Assembly (NCBI GenBank): GCA_017452525.1
Contig: JAFTMG010000006.1
Coordinates: forward strand, 188,982-252,981
Direction: 5' to 3'
Length of the DNA stretch: 64,000 nt
DNA from: Clostridia bacterium
Lineage (GTDB): Bacteria; Bacillota; Clostridia; Oscillospirales; CAG-272
The notes under the pieces were generated by a model. The model was not told the origin of the DNA, made no database searches, and saw nothing but the letters and a program-made list of their open reading frames with translations. Of this stretch, positions 26,675 to 34,930 are shown one piece after another. Position 1 is the stretch's first letter, and each line of letters opens with the position of its first letter. The position numbers and the translations under genes were made by a program.

Positions 26675-27244
26675 TCAGTTGGCAACCTTGACCATGGCGT
26701 AGCGGATGACCTTGTCGCCCTTGGCAAAGCCCTTTTGCAGGACCTCCACGATCTCTCCTTCTCCATGCTCCTCGTCTTCAATGTGCATCACGGCATTGTG
26801 AACGTTGGGGTCAAAGGTCTCGGCGGGGATCTCGGTCACGCCGAGCTTGCCCAGGGAATCGTAGAAGCTCTTCAGCGTCATCTCGAGCCCTTTGGCGACC
26901 ACGGAAGGATCGTCGTTTTTATACTGTGCCGCACGCTCCAGATTATCCAGAATGGGAAGAAGTGCCGCGATACAGTCGGCACACGCCTCAGCGTAGACCC
27001 CTTCCCGCTCCTTAGCGGAACGCTTGCGGAAATTTTCATATTCAGCCGCCATGCGCAGATATTTGTCGTTGAGCGCGGCACATTCCTCTGTCTTGGCGTC
27101 CAGCAGCTTCTGCATGGCTTCCGTTTTTGCCGTATCGGCAGATGCGTTGACCGACGCCTCGGCAACCTCTTCTGCCTGCGCGGTCTCCTCGATCACTTCC
27201 TCGGCGGCGGTTGCCTCTTGGGAATTTTTCTTCTTTTTATCCAT
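26675..27244 (-). CDS. grpE: Nucleotide exchange factor GrpE
   Basis: The 189-residue protein has a charged, Ala/Glu-rich N-terminus of about 45 residues, a long coiled coil (LNDKYLRMAAEYENFRKRSAKE), and a C-terminal beta wing with the GrpE signature near HNAVMHIEDEEHGEGEIVEVLQKG. It releases ADP from DnaK. It lies between hrcA and dnaK on the same transcript. Confidence 0.96.
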   Translation of the reverse strand: MDKKKKNSQEATAAEEVIEETAQAEEVAEASVNASADTAKTEAMQKLLDAKTEECAALNDKYLRMAAEYENFRKRSAKEREGVYAEACADCIAALLPILDNLERAAQYKNDDPSVVAKGLEMTLKSFYDSLGKLGVTEIPAETFDPNVHNAVMHIEDEEHGEGEIVEVLQKGFAKGDKVIRYAMVKVAN

Positions 27245-27279
27245 TGATATTGCCCTTTCTTCAGATATTCGGACCGTGC

Positions 27280-28371
27280 CTATTTATCTGTATTCTGATC
27301 TGTTTTGGTGAAACCCGGCAGCAGGAAGGTGTCTTCATCCCCCATCAGGTCGGCGATATTGCCGCAAAGACTTTCGATGGTAGCAAGCACCTTGGCATAG
27401 TCCATACGAAGAGGACCGATGACACCGATGGCACCCACCGTTTTTCCACCGCGCTTGATTGGCTTGAAGATCAGCGCCGACTGATTCATCACCCGCACCG
27501 AGCTCTCGGAGCCGAGATACACGTTGACCTTATCCTCGGTATGCCCCGAGACCAGATTCAGGATCTCTTCCTTGCTCTCAAAGGCACTCATCAGCTCACC
27601 GAGCTGACCCACGTCGGAATATTCGGGATACTGAGTCAGATGGCTGAGGCCGCTCAAATTCAGCTCACCGCCGTCCAGCTCACTCATGACCTCGTATATG
27701 GTCTTGATGATGGGATTGACCAGCGCGGAATCGCCGCCCATGGCATTTTCTATGCGCATGATGATGGGAAGCGTGATGTTTTCCATGCTCAATCCTGCCA
27801 GCTCGGTATTCAGACAGCCGCCGAATCTTTCCACCGTCTCCTCCGAAACAGCGGTATCCAGCTTCACGTATTTGGTCTTGACCGCGCCGGTGGAGGCAAC
27901 GACGACCAAAAGGAAGTTGTGCGGATCGATATAGATGGTCTCCACCTTCAGAATACTGACGGAGGAAATACGCGGCTTGATGGCAATGCCGGTATAGTTG
28001 GTCAGCTTGGATGCCAGCTTGGAGGCGGCAACCAGGACCTGATCCAGCTCATTCATTTTAATATGAAGGATCTTATTGATCTCGGCGATCTCTCCAGAGG
28101 TCATGGCATAATGCTCCAGAAGAGAGTCCACGTAAAAGCGGTATCCGAGAACGCTGGGCACTCTGCCCGCCGAGGTGTGAGGCTGCTCCAGATAGCCCAT
28201 CTCCTCAAGCTCCGCCATCTCGTTACGAATGGTAGCAGAGGAGCAGGTAATCTGCTTGTTTTGCATCAAGGATTTGGAGCCGACCGGTTCGCCGCCTTCA
28301 ATATGCGCGTCAATAATGGCTTTCAGGATCTGTTTTTTTCGCTCACTCAGCTCACGTCCTACAAGTCCCAC
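27280..28371 (-). CDS. hrcA: Heat-inducible transcription repressor HrcA
   Basis: The 363-residue repressor has an N-terminal winged helix (SERKKQILKAIIDAHIEGGEPVGSKSL and SSATIRNEMAELEEMGYLEQPHTSAGRVP), then the GAF-like and dimerisation region ending in GPLRMDYAKVLATIESL. HrcA binds CIRCE operators and needs GroEL to be active. Two CIRCE copies are in the window, one just upstream and one before groES. Confidence 0.97.
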   Translation of the reverse strand: MGLVGRELSERKKQILKAIIDAHIEGGEPVGSKSLMQNKQITCSSATIRNEMAELEEMGYLEQPHTSAGRVPSVLGYRFYVDSLLEHYAMTSGEIAEINKILHIKMNELDQVLVAASKLASKLTNYTGIAIKPRISSVSILKVETIYIDPHNFLLVVVASTGAVKTKYVKLDTAVSEETVERFGGCLNTELAGLSMENITLPIIMRIENAMGGDSALVNPIIKTIYEVMSELDGGELNLSGLSHLTQYPEYSDVGQLGELMSAFESKEEILNLVSGHTEDKVNVYLGSESSVRVMNQSALIFKPIKRGGKTVGAIGVIGPLRMDYAKVLATIESLCGNIADLMGDEDTFLLPGFTKTDQNTDK

Positions 28372-28399
28372 CGATTTTGACCTCCCCTTCCTTGTTGTT

Positions 28400-28426
28400 T
28401 TAGCACTCTTGTGTTTGAAGTGCTAA
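28400..28426 (-). promoter_or_regulatory. CIRCE operator of the hrcA-dnaK operon
   Basis: TTAGCACTC, 9 bases, AAGTGCTAA matches the CIRCE inverted repeat with a single mismatch in the second arm. It lies between the promoter and the hrcA start. Confidence 0.93.
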
Positions 28427-28438
28427 CCTTGTGCTTTA

Positions 28439-28467
28439 GTTTTACCACTTTTCTGCCGTTTTGTCAA
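28439..28467 (-). promoter_or_regulatory. Promoter of the hrcA-grpE-dnaK-dnaJ-prmA operon
   Basis: Minus-strand TTGACA, 17 bases, TAAAAC. The transcript start would fall at the CIRCE element, as expected for HrcA control. Confidence 0.7.
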
Positions 28468-28558
28468 GGGTTTCTGCTAATAAAATTGTGAACAAATTGT
28501 AAACATCACGCTTTTTGGCTTTTTTGTTAGCAAATGAAGCTTGTTTTTGCCAAAAGAA

Positions 28559-28593
28559 ATCCCGTCTCTGTGACAAACTGACAGAGACGGGAT
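28559..28593 (-). terminator. Terminator after the dlt-like operon
   Basis: A 13-base repeat ATCCCGTCTCTGT with its complement and a 9-base loop follows the lipoprotein gene; on the minus strand it is followed by TTCTTTT. Confidence 0.82.
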
Positions 28594-28605
28594 CTTTGCG
28601 TGGGA

Positions 28606-29109
28606 TCATTCTCCCAGCGTGTAGGTGATAGAGGTCACAACGCCGTCGCGCAGGAGGAATTTGGCGATCACACCGACACCGGCGGCATAGACCAGCGCGG
28701 TCTCGGACTCGCTCTTGGGCGTGCTGTGAGCACCCACGACCTTATCGCGGCTGTCGCCGATGGTCACGCCCATCGTGGTAGCGGCACCGTCATCCAGAAT
28801 GGTCAGACCAACGATGCGCTCGGTCTTGCCGTCATCCTCGGTCTTGACAAGGATGCTGCCGTAGGTATAATCCTTATCCAGTCCCTGAATGGCGCAGCTT
28901 GCCGCCTCAAAATACGAGGTAGGCTCGCCGAGATCCTTCGGCATATCCATACCAACGTAAAGCTCCTTGCCGTTGACGTTGAGCGACCATTCCTCCACCC
29001 GCTGTGTTTCGTGCGTCACTTCCGCCTCCCCGCTTCCGCAGGCAAACATCGAGGTCATCAGCATCAAGACCGCCAGCATGGCGGTAACTGTCTTCACATA
29101 TTTTTTCAT
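28606..29109 (-). CDS. Small secreted lipoprotein, last gene of the dlt-like operon
   Basis: This 167-residue protein has a lipoprotein signal peptide (MKKYVKTVTAMLAVLMLMTSMFAC), then a compact domain with DMPKDLGEPTSYFEAASCAIQGLDKDYTYG, a pattern seen in small clostridial lipoproteins of unknown function. The ATG at 29109 follows AAAGGA; the open frame runs on upstream inside the neighbouring gene. It starts only 17 bases after the SGNH gene. Function is unknown; an envelope role is inferred from location. Confidence 0.8.
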   Translation of the reverse strand: MKKYVKTVTAMLAVLMLMTSMFACGSGEAEVTHETQRVEEWSLNVNGKELYVGMDMPKDLGEPTSYFEAASCAIQGLDKDYTYGSILVKTEDDGKTERIVGLTILDDGAATTMGVTIGDSRDKVVGAHSTPKSESETALVYAAGVGVIAKFLLRDGVVTSITYTLGE

Positions 29110-29126
29110 ACGATCATTCCTTTCAT

Positions 29127-30152
29127 TCAATACGGCGACACGGCGTTCGCCTTTTCCGCTGCGTACGCCGCGCACTTCTCTGCCCAGATCCCAGACAGGA
29201 CGGCATCGTTCTTTTGCGAGGTCAATCCGTGCTTCTCGGTCAACAGTTTGCCGAAATAGGTACTCAGCTTCTCCGCACCCCATACGTTGAGATGAAGCCC
29301 CGCGTCATAAGTATCCCGCTCCCAGTCGATGCCGATCTCCTCCGACATGGCAAGGAAATTATAATAGGCAAGTCCGTGTGCCTCGGCATATGCCGCGATC
29401 TGCGCGTCCCATTCCTCATACCACAGCGGATAGATGGAGGGCGCCTTGATCAGGATCAGCTCTACTCCGTAGTGTTCGCAAATCTCCCGCATTTTATCCA
29501 GATAGTCCATGCAGGTCTGCGGAACGGTATAATCCTCCAGCGGGACCCATGGAGGCTGCGAGGTCACGGGGCGCACACCCGTTTGCATCAGATATCCGTT
29601 ATACCCCACGCGGTCACGGCGGAACAGATAGGTGATATCCTCCCCGGAAAGCTCATTCCAGCGGGAATGATAACGCAGAAGGGGGAACAGATAGGTAATG
29701 GCATCCTCTTCCTCGGTCATGGATGCCTGAACGGCACCCCATTTGGAGGAGGACCACCGCATCCCGTCAATGGACATACGGTTATAGGCTTCATTCTGCG
29801 GCGTACCGTATTTGACCGACAGCACGTTGAAGACGACCGCCTCGGGGGATTCGCGCCGTAACATCTCATCCAATAAATAATAGGACTGCCAGATCAGCTG
29901 CTGCGCTGAGCCGCGGATATAGGAGGTGATCCCATATTCCTCCCACAGCGTGATGGGAGAGAAGTTCTCATAGACTTCACAGTCTCCCACGAACAGGACC
30001 TGATGAGGCGAGGTCTCCTCGTAATACTCGGCGATCAATGCCCCCTCCGGGATGGATGTCATATATTTCGGGGTCATGAGCGCGGTGAGCAATTGCCAGA
30101 TGACGATCACTGCCACCGTCGCACACACTCCGGACAGTATTCTTTTTTTCAC
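29127..30152 (-). CDS. DltD-like SGNH protein, membrane-anchored
   Basis: The 341-residue protein has an N-terminal signal anchor (about 5-27) and an extracellular SGNH-like domain with HQVLFVGDCEVYENFSP, in which the usual Ser of GDS is Cys, and LHLNVWGAEKLSTYFG as the Asp/His block. Such proteins pair with MBOAT acyltransferases, as DltD does with DltB. The frame could also start at ATG 30164, which overlaps the MBOAT stop, but a GTG at 30152 has GGAGG correctly placed, so I prefer it. The GDC in place of GDS is notable. Confidence 0.75.
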   Translation of the reverse strand: MKKRILSGVCATVAVIVIWQLLTALMTPKYMTSIPEGALIAEYYEETSPHQVLFVGDCEVYENFSPITLWEEYGITSYIRGSAQQLIWQSYYLLDEMLRRESPEAVVFNVLSVKYGTPQNEAYNRMSIDGMRWSSSKWGAVQASMTEEEDAITYLFPLLRYHSRWNELSGEDITYLFRRDRVGYNGYLMQTGVRPVTSQPPWVPLEDYTVPQTCMDYLDKMREICEHYGVELILIKAPSIYPLWYEEWDAQIAAYAEAHGLAYYNFLAMSEEIGIDWERDTYDAGLHLNVWGAEKLSTYFGKLLTEKHGLTSQKNDAVLSGIWAEKCAAYAAEKANAVSPY

Positions 30153-30163
30153 CGCAACCTCCA

Positions 30164-31756
30164 TCAGAATTGATTGTAAATAAACTGGCTGGCATCAAAT
30201 CCGATGCCGTAGGCACCAAAGATCATGATAAGCAGGAAGACGAGGGCGACCGCCGATGCCTCGGCGGTTGGATGGCGGTCCAGCTTGGCTCTCACCGGCT
30301 CGCGGATCCCCCACAGGCTGACGGCGAACATCACGGCGGTGGCGATCAGCAAAAGGATCCAATCGGCGCGTCCCAGCCCCAGATCCAGCACCGCTCCGTT
30401 GAACAGATCTCCATAATTGAAGGTGGTGAACATGCTTCCCCACAGACGGAAGGTCAGCGGCACGTCCCGATAGCAATCCAGCGTGCGGATCACACCCATC
30501 AGAAGCACTGTCCGCGCCGCCTGCACCCCGTGCCAGACGGCGGACTCATTCAGCCGCGGGAAGCGGCGGTAAAATCGGGTATACAGGGGGACACATTCCT
30601 GAGAGACCAGGATCACAAGACAGTTGAGAAGACCCCAAACGATAAAGTTCCACCCCGCGCCGTGCCAGAGTCCGGTCAGAAACCAGGTAGCGACCGTGGC
30701 AAGATAGACGGGGATCCTCTTCCCCACCGCGTTGCCGAAATGCTGTCTTGAAAACTTGGAAAGCCTCTGCATCGGCTTGCAGACGGAAAGCGGATAAAAG
30801 ACGTAATCGGTAAACCATGTTCCCATGGTAATATGCCAGCGGTTCCAATATTCCTTGGTAGAACGGGAAAGGAAGGGTCTGTTGAAGTTCTCCGTCAGAC
30901 GGATCCCCATCGCTTCGGAAAGACCGACGGTGATATCGATACCGCCCGTGAAATCGGCATAGATCTGCACGGTATACAGAAGGATCATCATCAGAACGTA
31001 CATTCCGCGATACGACGCGGGCTCGTCCAGCAATGCCTTGATGACGATCAGCGCGCGGTCGGCGATCACCAGCTTTTTGAAATAGCCCCACAGCACGCGC
31101 TCCAGCCCCCACCGCACATTGCGGGAGGAGAAGGCGTGTCCGGCAGTCAGCTGCGGTCCCAAATCGGCGTAGCGGCTGATCGGTCCCTGCACCAGCTGAG
31201 GAAAATACGACACGAAGAGCAAAAATTTCAGCGGGTGTCGCTCTGCCGAAACCTTTTCACGGTAAACGTCGATGAGATAGCTCATCGACTGGAAGGTATA
31301 GAAGGAGATACCCATCGGCAGGAGCAGAGACGGAATATTCAGCGTATTCTCCGCGCCGAACGCATGCAAAAGGCGGTTGACATTATGTACGGCAAAGCCG
31401 GTATATTTCAACACCGCCAGCATGCCGAAATTGAATATCAGCCCCAACAGCAGCATACGGAAGCGTTTCTTTTTCTCCCGCGCCTTAAAGGACTTTCTCT
31501 GCTCCTTCTCCCACGCCTGCCGCTGTTCGGTCAAGGTGGTCTCCTGCGCCCGCAGATTGGCATCCATCCACCGTCCCACCGCGTAGGTGGAAGAGGCGGT
31601 CAGAAGCAGAAAGATCAGGTAGCGCGGTCCGGCAAGCCAATAAAACACAAGGCTCGCCACCAGCAGAAGACGCCATTGCCACGCTCGCGGGAACAGATAA
31701 TACCCTACGAGCAACAGCGCGGCAAAGAGCAGAAATTCATAGGATGTAAACAGCAT
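30164..31756 (-). CDS. MBOAT family O-acyltransferase (DltB-like)
   Basis: The 530-residue protein has roughly ten or more membrane helices and the MBOAT signature: an Asn/His region RSTKEYWNRWHITMGTWFTDYVFYPL and the catalytic His in FLTGLWHGAGWNFIVWG. These enzymes move acyl groups across or onto membrane-exposed polymers; the closest analogues are DltB and alginate O-acetyltransferase AlgI. The ATG follows a GGAG ten bases upstream, and the gene follows the carrier protein gene by about 20 bases. Confidence 0.92.
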   Translation of the reverse strand: MLFTSYEFLLFAALLLVGYYLFPRAWQWRLLLVASLVFYWLAGPRYLIFLLLTASSTYAVGRWMDANLRAQETTLTEQRQAWEKEQRKSFKAREKKKRFRMLLLGLIFNFGMLAVLKYTGFAVHNVNRLLHAFGAENTLNIPSLLLPMGISFYTFQSMSYLIDVYREKVSAERHPLKFLLFVSYFPQLVQGPISRYADLGPQLTAGHAFSSRNVRWGLERVLWGYFKKLVIADRALIVIKALLDEPASYRGMYVLMMILLYTVQIYADFTGGIDITVGLSEAMGIRLTENFNRPFLSRSTKEYWNRWHITMGTWFTDYVFYPLSVCKPMQRLSKFSRQHFGNAVGKRIPVYLATVATWFLTGLWHGAGWNFIVWGLLNCLVILVSQECVPLYTRFYRRFPRLNESAVWHGVQAARTVLLMGVIRTLDCYRDVPLTFRLWGSMFTTFNYGDLFNGAVLDLGLGRADWILLLIATAVMFAVSLWGIREPVRAKLDRHPTAEASAVALVFLLIMIFGAYGIGFDASQFIYNQF

Positions 31757-31776
31757 CGGTCAGCACTCCAGGGGGA

Positions 31777-32004
31777 TCATGCCTCGTCCAGTTTTTCGAT
31801 CAGTGCCCAGATCGCGGCGGCGGAATTGAAGTTTTCGGGAATGATCTCCTCCGCGGGGATCGACACGTCAAAGGCGTCGTTGATCTCGGTGATCAGCGTC
31901 ACGATATCCAGCGAATCCAGAATTCCCTCGTCGATCAGATCCTCTCTGCTCTCAAAGTCCACATCGGGGTGCAGCTCGTTCAGAATATTCAGCAATTGTT
32001 CCAT
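31777..32004 (-). CDS. Acyl carrier protein (DltC-like)
   Basis: The 75-residue protein is a four-helix carrier with the phosphopantetheine Ser in DEGILDSLDIVTLI (Ser about 37). The sequence INDAFDVSIPAEEIIPENFNS is typical of helix II-III of DltC-type carriers. It lies between the adenylation enzyme gene and the acyltransferase gene, and would carry the activated acid as a thioester. The start follows AAAGGAAA. Confidence 0.92.
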   Translation of the reverse strand: MEQLLNILNELHPDVDFESREDLIDEGILDSLDIVTLITEINDAFDVSIPAEEIIPENFNSAAAIWALIEKLDEA

Positions 32005-32032
32005 GATATGATTTCCTTTCTCGGTTGATTTC

Positions 32033-33541
32033 TTATTCATTCAGCATCGCGCGCAGTGTCTGTCTGTCCAGCTTGCCGTTGGCGGTCAGCGGCATCGTCT
32101 CCAGCTGTCGAACGGTGGCGGGCAGCATATAACGGGGCAACAGCTTTTTCAGCGTAGCGCCAAGTCCGCCCGGGGTCTGATCTCCCGTATAGAATATGGC
32201 GATCTTGCGCCCTGCCTCATCGTACAGGCAACAAGCGCGACGCACACCCGGGTCGGTGGCGGCGGCAGCCTCGATCTCTCCCAGCTCAATGCGGTGACCC
32301 ATGTGCTTGATCTGATGATCACGCCGTCCCACAAACATCAGTTCCCCCGCTTCGTTCAGATATCCAAGGTCACCCGTGCGATAAACGGTCTCGGGATAGG
32401 CGTGGTGAAGCGGGTTCTGCACAAACGCCTCGGATGTCTTTTCGGGATTCGCGAAGTAGCCGAGCGTCACGCAGGTGCCGCGCAGATAGATCTCTCCGCG
32501 CTCCCCCGGTGCGACCTCCCTGCCGTCCTCGCCAATCAGCAGAAGGCCCGTGTTGCGGAACGGTCTGCCCACGGGGATGCTCTCCCCCTCCTCAAAGGTG
32601 CGGTTCGCCTCATAATAGCAGGACATGCCCGTTGCCTCGGTGGGACCGTACAAATTGAAGAATCTCGCCTCGGGCAAGGCGGCACGCCACAGATTAAACT
32701 GACGGATCGGAAAGACCTCACTGCCAAAGGCTACGGTATGAAGATATCTGAGCGGGCATTTTTCCAGCACGTCAAAGGAGGAGATCATGGTCAGCGCCGA
32801 GACCACCCAGCAAACGGTGTTGATGCGGTATTCGTTCAGATATTCCGCCAGCTTAAAGGGAAACATAAACTGCTTTTTGGGTATGAAATACGTCGTTGCG
32901 CCGTATTTGACCGTCGGCATGATCTCCTTGAGAGGCGCGTCGAAATACAGCGGCGTCTGATTACCGAATACGGTATCCTCGCCGAACGGGAGTGCCTCAC
33001 AAAGGCTTTCGGTATAATCGATCACCGAGCGGTGGCATGCCGCCACCCCCTTCGGCATTCCCGTGGATCCGGAGGTAAAGACCACGTAGATCGGATCGAC
33101 GTCGATCTGTGCCGCCCGCACCGCCGCCAGCGCGGCGCCGTTCTCGGCACACGCGGCAAGAGACGCGCAATCGGCGATCTCGCCCTCAAAGGGAAGCTCT
33201 CTCGCCAGCCGCTCCGTTTTTGCCGAGCAGATCAGCAGGCGCGGTTGCAGCGTCTCCAATATCTTCTGCATGCGAAGCATGGGCATTTCAGCATCCATCG
33301 GTACGTAGAAGCAGCCCGCGTAGACGGTGCCGAAAAAGGCGGCGATCTCCATGGCGGATTTTTCCATCAGGATCACCACCGGTTCACGGCGCATGCCGCG
33401 GGCGCAAACGGCGGATCCGATGGCACGGGAGAGGCGGGAAAGCTCACCAAAGGTCAGCCCCTGCTCTCCGTCGGAAAAGGCAAGCTTGTCCGGCAATCGC
33501 GCGGCGGTGCCTTCCAGATATTGCAATATATTGGTCAACAT
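32033..33541 (-). CDS. AMP-forming adenylation enzyme (DltA-like amino-acid activating)
   Basis: The 502-residue enzyme has the adenylation motifs VVFTSGSTGMPKGV (about 153), FFNLYGPTEATG, YRTGDLGY and a C-terminal NGKLDR Lys. The core motif YFDAPLKEIMPTVKYGA has the Asp that binds the amino group in amino-acid-activating members such as DltA. It would load the carrier protein encoded 28 bases downstream. D-alanine is the likely substrate but another amino acid cannot be excluded. Confidence 0.9.
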   Translation of the reverse strand: MLTNILQYLEGTAARLPDKLAFSDGEQGLTFGELSRLSRAIGSAVCARGMRREPVVILMEKSAMEIAAFFGTVYAGCFYVPMDAEMPMLRMQKILETLQPRLLICSAKTERLARELPFEGEIADCASLAACAENGAALAAVRAAQIDVDPIYVVFTSGSTGMPKGVAACHRSVIDYTESLCEALPFGEDTVFGNQTPLYFDAPLKEIMPTVKYGATTYFIPKKQFMFPFKLAEYLNEYRINTVCWVVSALTMISSFDVLEKCPLRYLHTVAFGSEVFPIRQFNLWRAALPEARFFNLYGPTEATGMSCYYEANRTFEEGESIPVGRPFRNTGLLLIGEDGREVAPGERGEIYLRGTCVTLGYFANPEKTSEAFVQNPLHHAYPETVYRTGDLGYLNEAGELMFVGRRDHQIKHMGHRIELGEIEAAAATDPGVRRACCLYDEAGRKIAIFYTGDQTPGGLGATLKKLLPRYMLPATVRQLETMPLTANGKLDRQTLRAMLNE

Positions 33542-33559
33542 AGTACGTCGCTCCTTCGG

Positions 33560-34642
33560 TCAGTAGTACGCCTCGAGCTCCGGCGTTTCGGTAATAATGA
33601 TATCCGAGGTGGCGGGCAGATCGTCACGGTCGGAGGTATAGAAATAGGGGCGCACCTTATTATATGCCTGCGCCTGCTTGTCGGTCAGAAGACAGCCGCT
33701 GTGATTGTATTGGGCACGAAGCCGTGTGGCATCGTAATGATACCAGGTACGAACACCGGGGGTGTCGCTGATATTGACCAGCATCCAGAAATGAGTCTCC
33801 TCGGTCAGTCCCGGGGCGCGCTGCAGCTCGATGAAGGGAATGTCCAGATAGGTCAGAAATGCTTTGGCGGCGGCGAAATAGGTGAAGCAATCCCCCGCGC
33901 CCGTCACGAACAGACCGTTATACGCCTCGCCGATCCAATCGGTCTTGTCCGAGTGATTCACGTAGGAGATATTGGTCTGGATATAGTCGTACACGGCACG
34001 AAGCTGATCTTCCTTGCTCATCCCCGCCTTGAGAATCTCGCCACAGACCTTTTCCACGCCCTCAAACAACAACGTTTCGTTGACATTCTTTTGTTTTACG
34101 TACACAGAAGCGGTTGCCGACGCCGTGTTTCCCGCAAGATCGGTAGCGGTGTAGATCACCGTATACGCCCCCTCCGCCGCCGTATTGACCTTGGAGGAAT
34201 CCACCTGCAACGTGATGCCCTCCTCACCCGCGTTATCGCTCAGGCGGATGTTTTTCCGATAGGCAACGGACTCGCCCACGTAGACCGAAATATCCTCCGC
34301 GCCGTCGATCACGGGCGGCGTGGTGTCCACCACCGTCAGTCGCACTCTGCGCGAGCCGGTGGGGGTATTGATATAGACCGTGTATTCTCCCGGAGCCGTC
34401 GGAACTACCGTTTCCTCGGCATAGCTTGCGCCCGATACACCGCACATCACCGATGCCTCGGGAAGTGCATCCCCCGCCTCCATCGTATAAGGCAGGTATA
34501 CCTGAGCGGCATTGAGACGGTTCAACCCAAACGCCACAAGACCGAGAATGAGTACGGTCGCACATCCCCAAAGCAACATGGCTGGGATAGATTGAAACGC
34601 GCGTCCCCGGCGGGCAACACGAAGAGAGCGTGAATTTGACAA
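33560..34642 (-). CDS. Membrane-anchored transglutaminase-like protein with Ig-like repeats
   Basis: The 360-residue protein starts at a TTG with AAGGAGG seven bases upstream; the ATGs further up lack a site. It has a membrane segment (about 22-42), two Ig-like repeats of the HYR/DUF5011 type (including DTTPPVIDGAEDISVYVGESV), and a transglutaminase-like domain with catalytic Cys in GAGDCFTYFAAA, His in ETHFWMLVNI and Asp in WYHYDAT. It is the first gene of the operon. It may act on peptide or amino groups in the wall. This domain order is unusual beside dlt-like genes. Confidence 0.85.
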   Translation of the reverse strand: MSNSRSLRVARRGRAFQSIPAMLLWGCATVLILGLVAFGLNRLNAAQVYLPYTMEAGDALPEASVMCGVSGASYAEETVVPTAPGEYTVYINTPTGSRRVRLTVVDTTPPVIDGAEDISVYVGESVAYRKNIRLSDNAGEEGITLQVDSSKVNTAAEGAYTVIYTATDLAGNTASATASVYVKQKNVNETLLFEGVEKVCGEILKAGMSKEDQLRAVYDYIQTNISYVNHSDKTDWIGEAYNGLFVTGAGDCFTYFAAAKAFLTYLDIPFIELQRAPGLTEETHFWMLVNISDTPGVRTWYHYDATRLRAQYNHSGCLLTDKQAQAYNKVRPYFYTSDRDDLPATSDIIITETPELEAYY

Positions 34643-34716
34643 GGCTTTTCCTCCTTGAGCATCGAACTGATGTATTCCAAACGTCGGCGCGAAGCGCCGT
34701 GATTTTATCTCTTTAT

Positions 34717-34746
34717 ATGATAGCATATACGACCCCCGATTGTCAA
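34717..34746 (-). promoter_or_regulatory. Promoter of the dlt-like operon
   Basis: Minus-strand TTGACA, 18 bases, TATCAT, 75 bases before the TTG start of the first gene. Apart from this and the divergent promoter, the gap between the two operons shows nothing recognisable. Confidence 0.65.
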
Positions 34747-34867
34747 TCAAAATCATACGGAAAAGTCCGACAAAATGCGACGAAGTCCCGATTTTTCTCA
34801 TTCACCGTTCTCGTGCCCGTCTCTTGGGGGCTCTTCTTCGTTTTTCCGAGAAATCTGCCCCTCCCAC

Positions 34868-34896
34868 TTGACTTTTGGTACACTTCTCGGTATAAT
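34868..34896 (+). promoter_or_regulatory. Promoter of the glycyl radical enzyme operon
   Basis: TTGACT, 17 bases, consensus TATAAT, 35 bases before the start codon. Confidence 0.7.
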
Positions 34897-34930
34897 TTTG
34901 TTAGAATGATGCAGGAAAGGAGTACACATC

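Noticed and set aside
32294..34633. A 779-codon open frame on the plus strand across the adenylation and transglutaminase-like genes
   Set aside because: It is antisense to the dlt-like genes, has no ribosome site and reads as Arg/His/Gly-rich filler.
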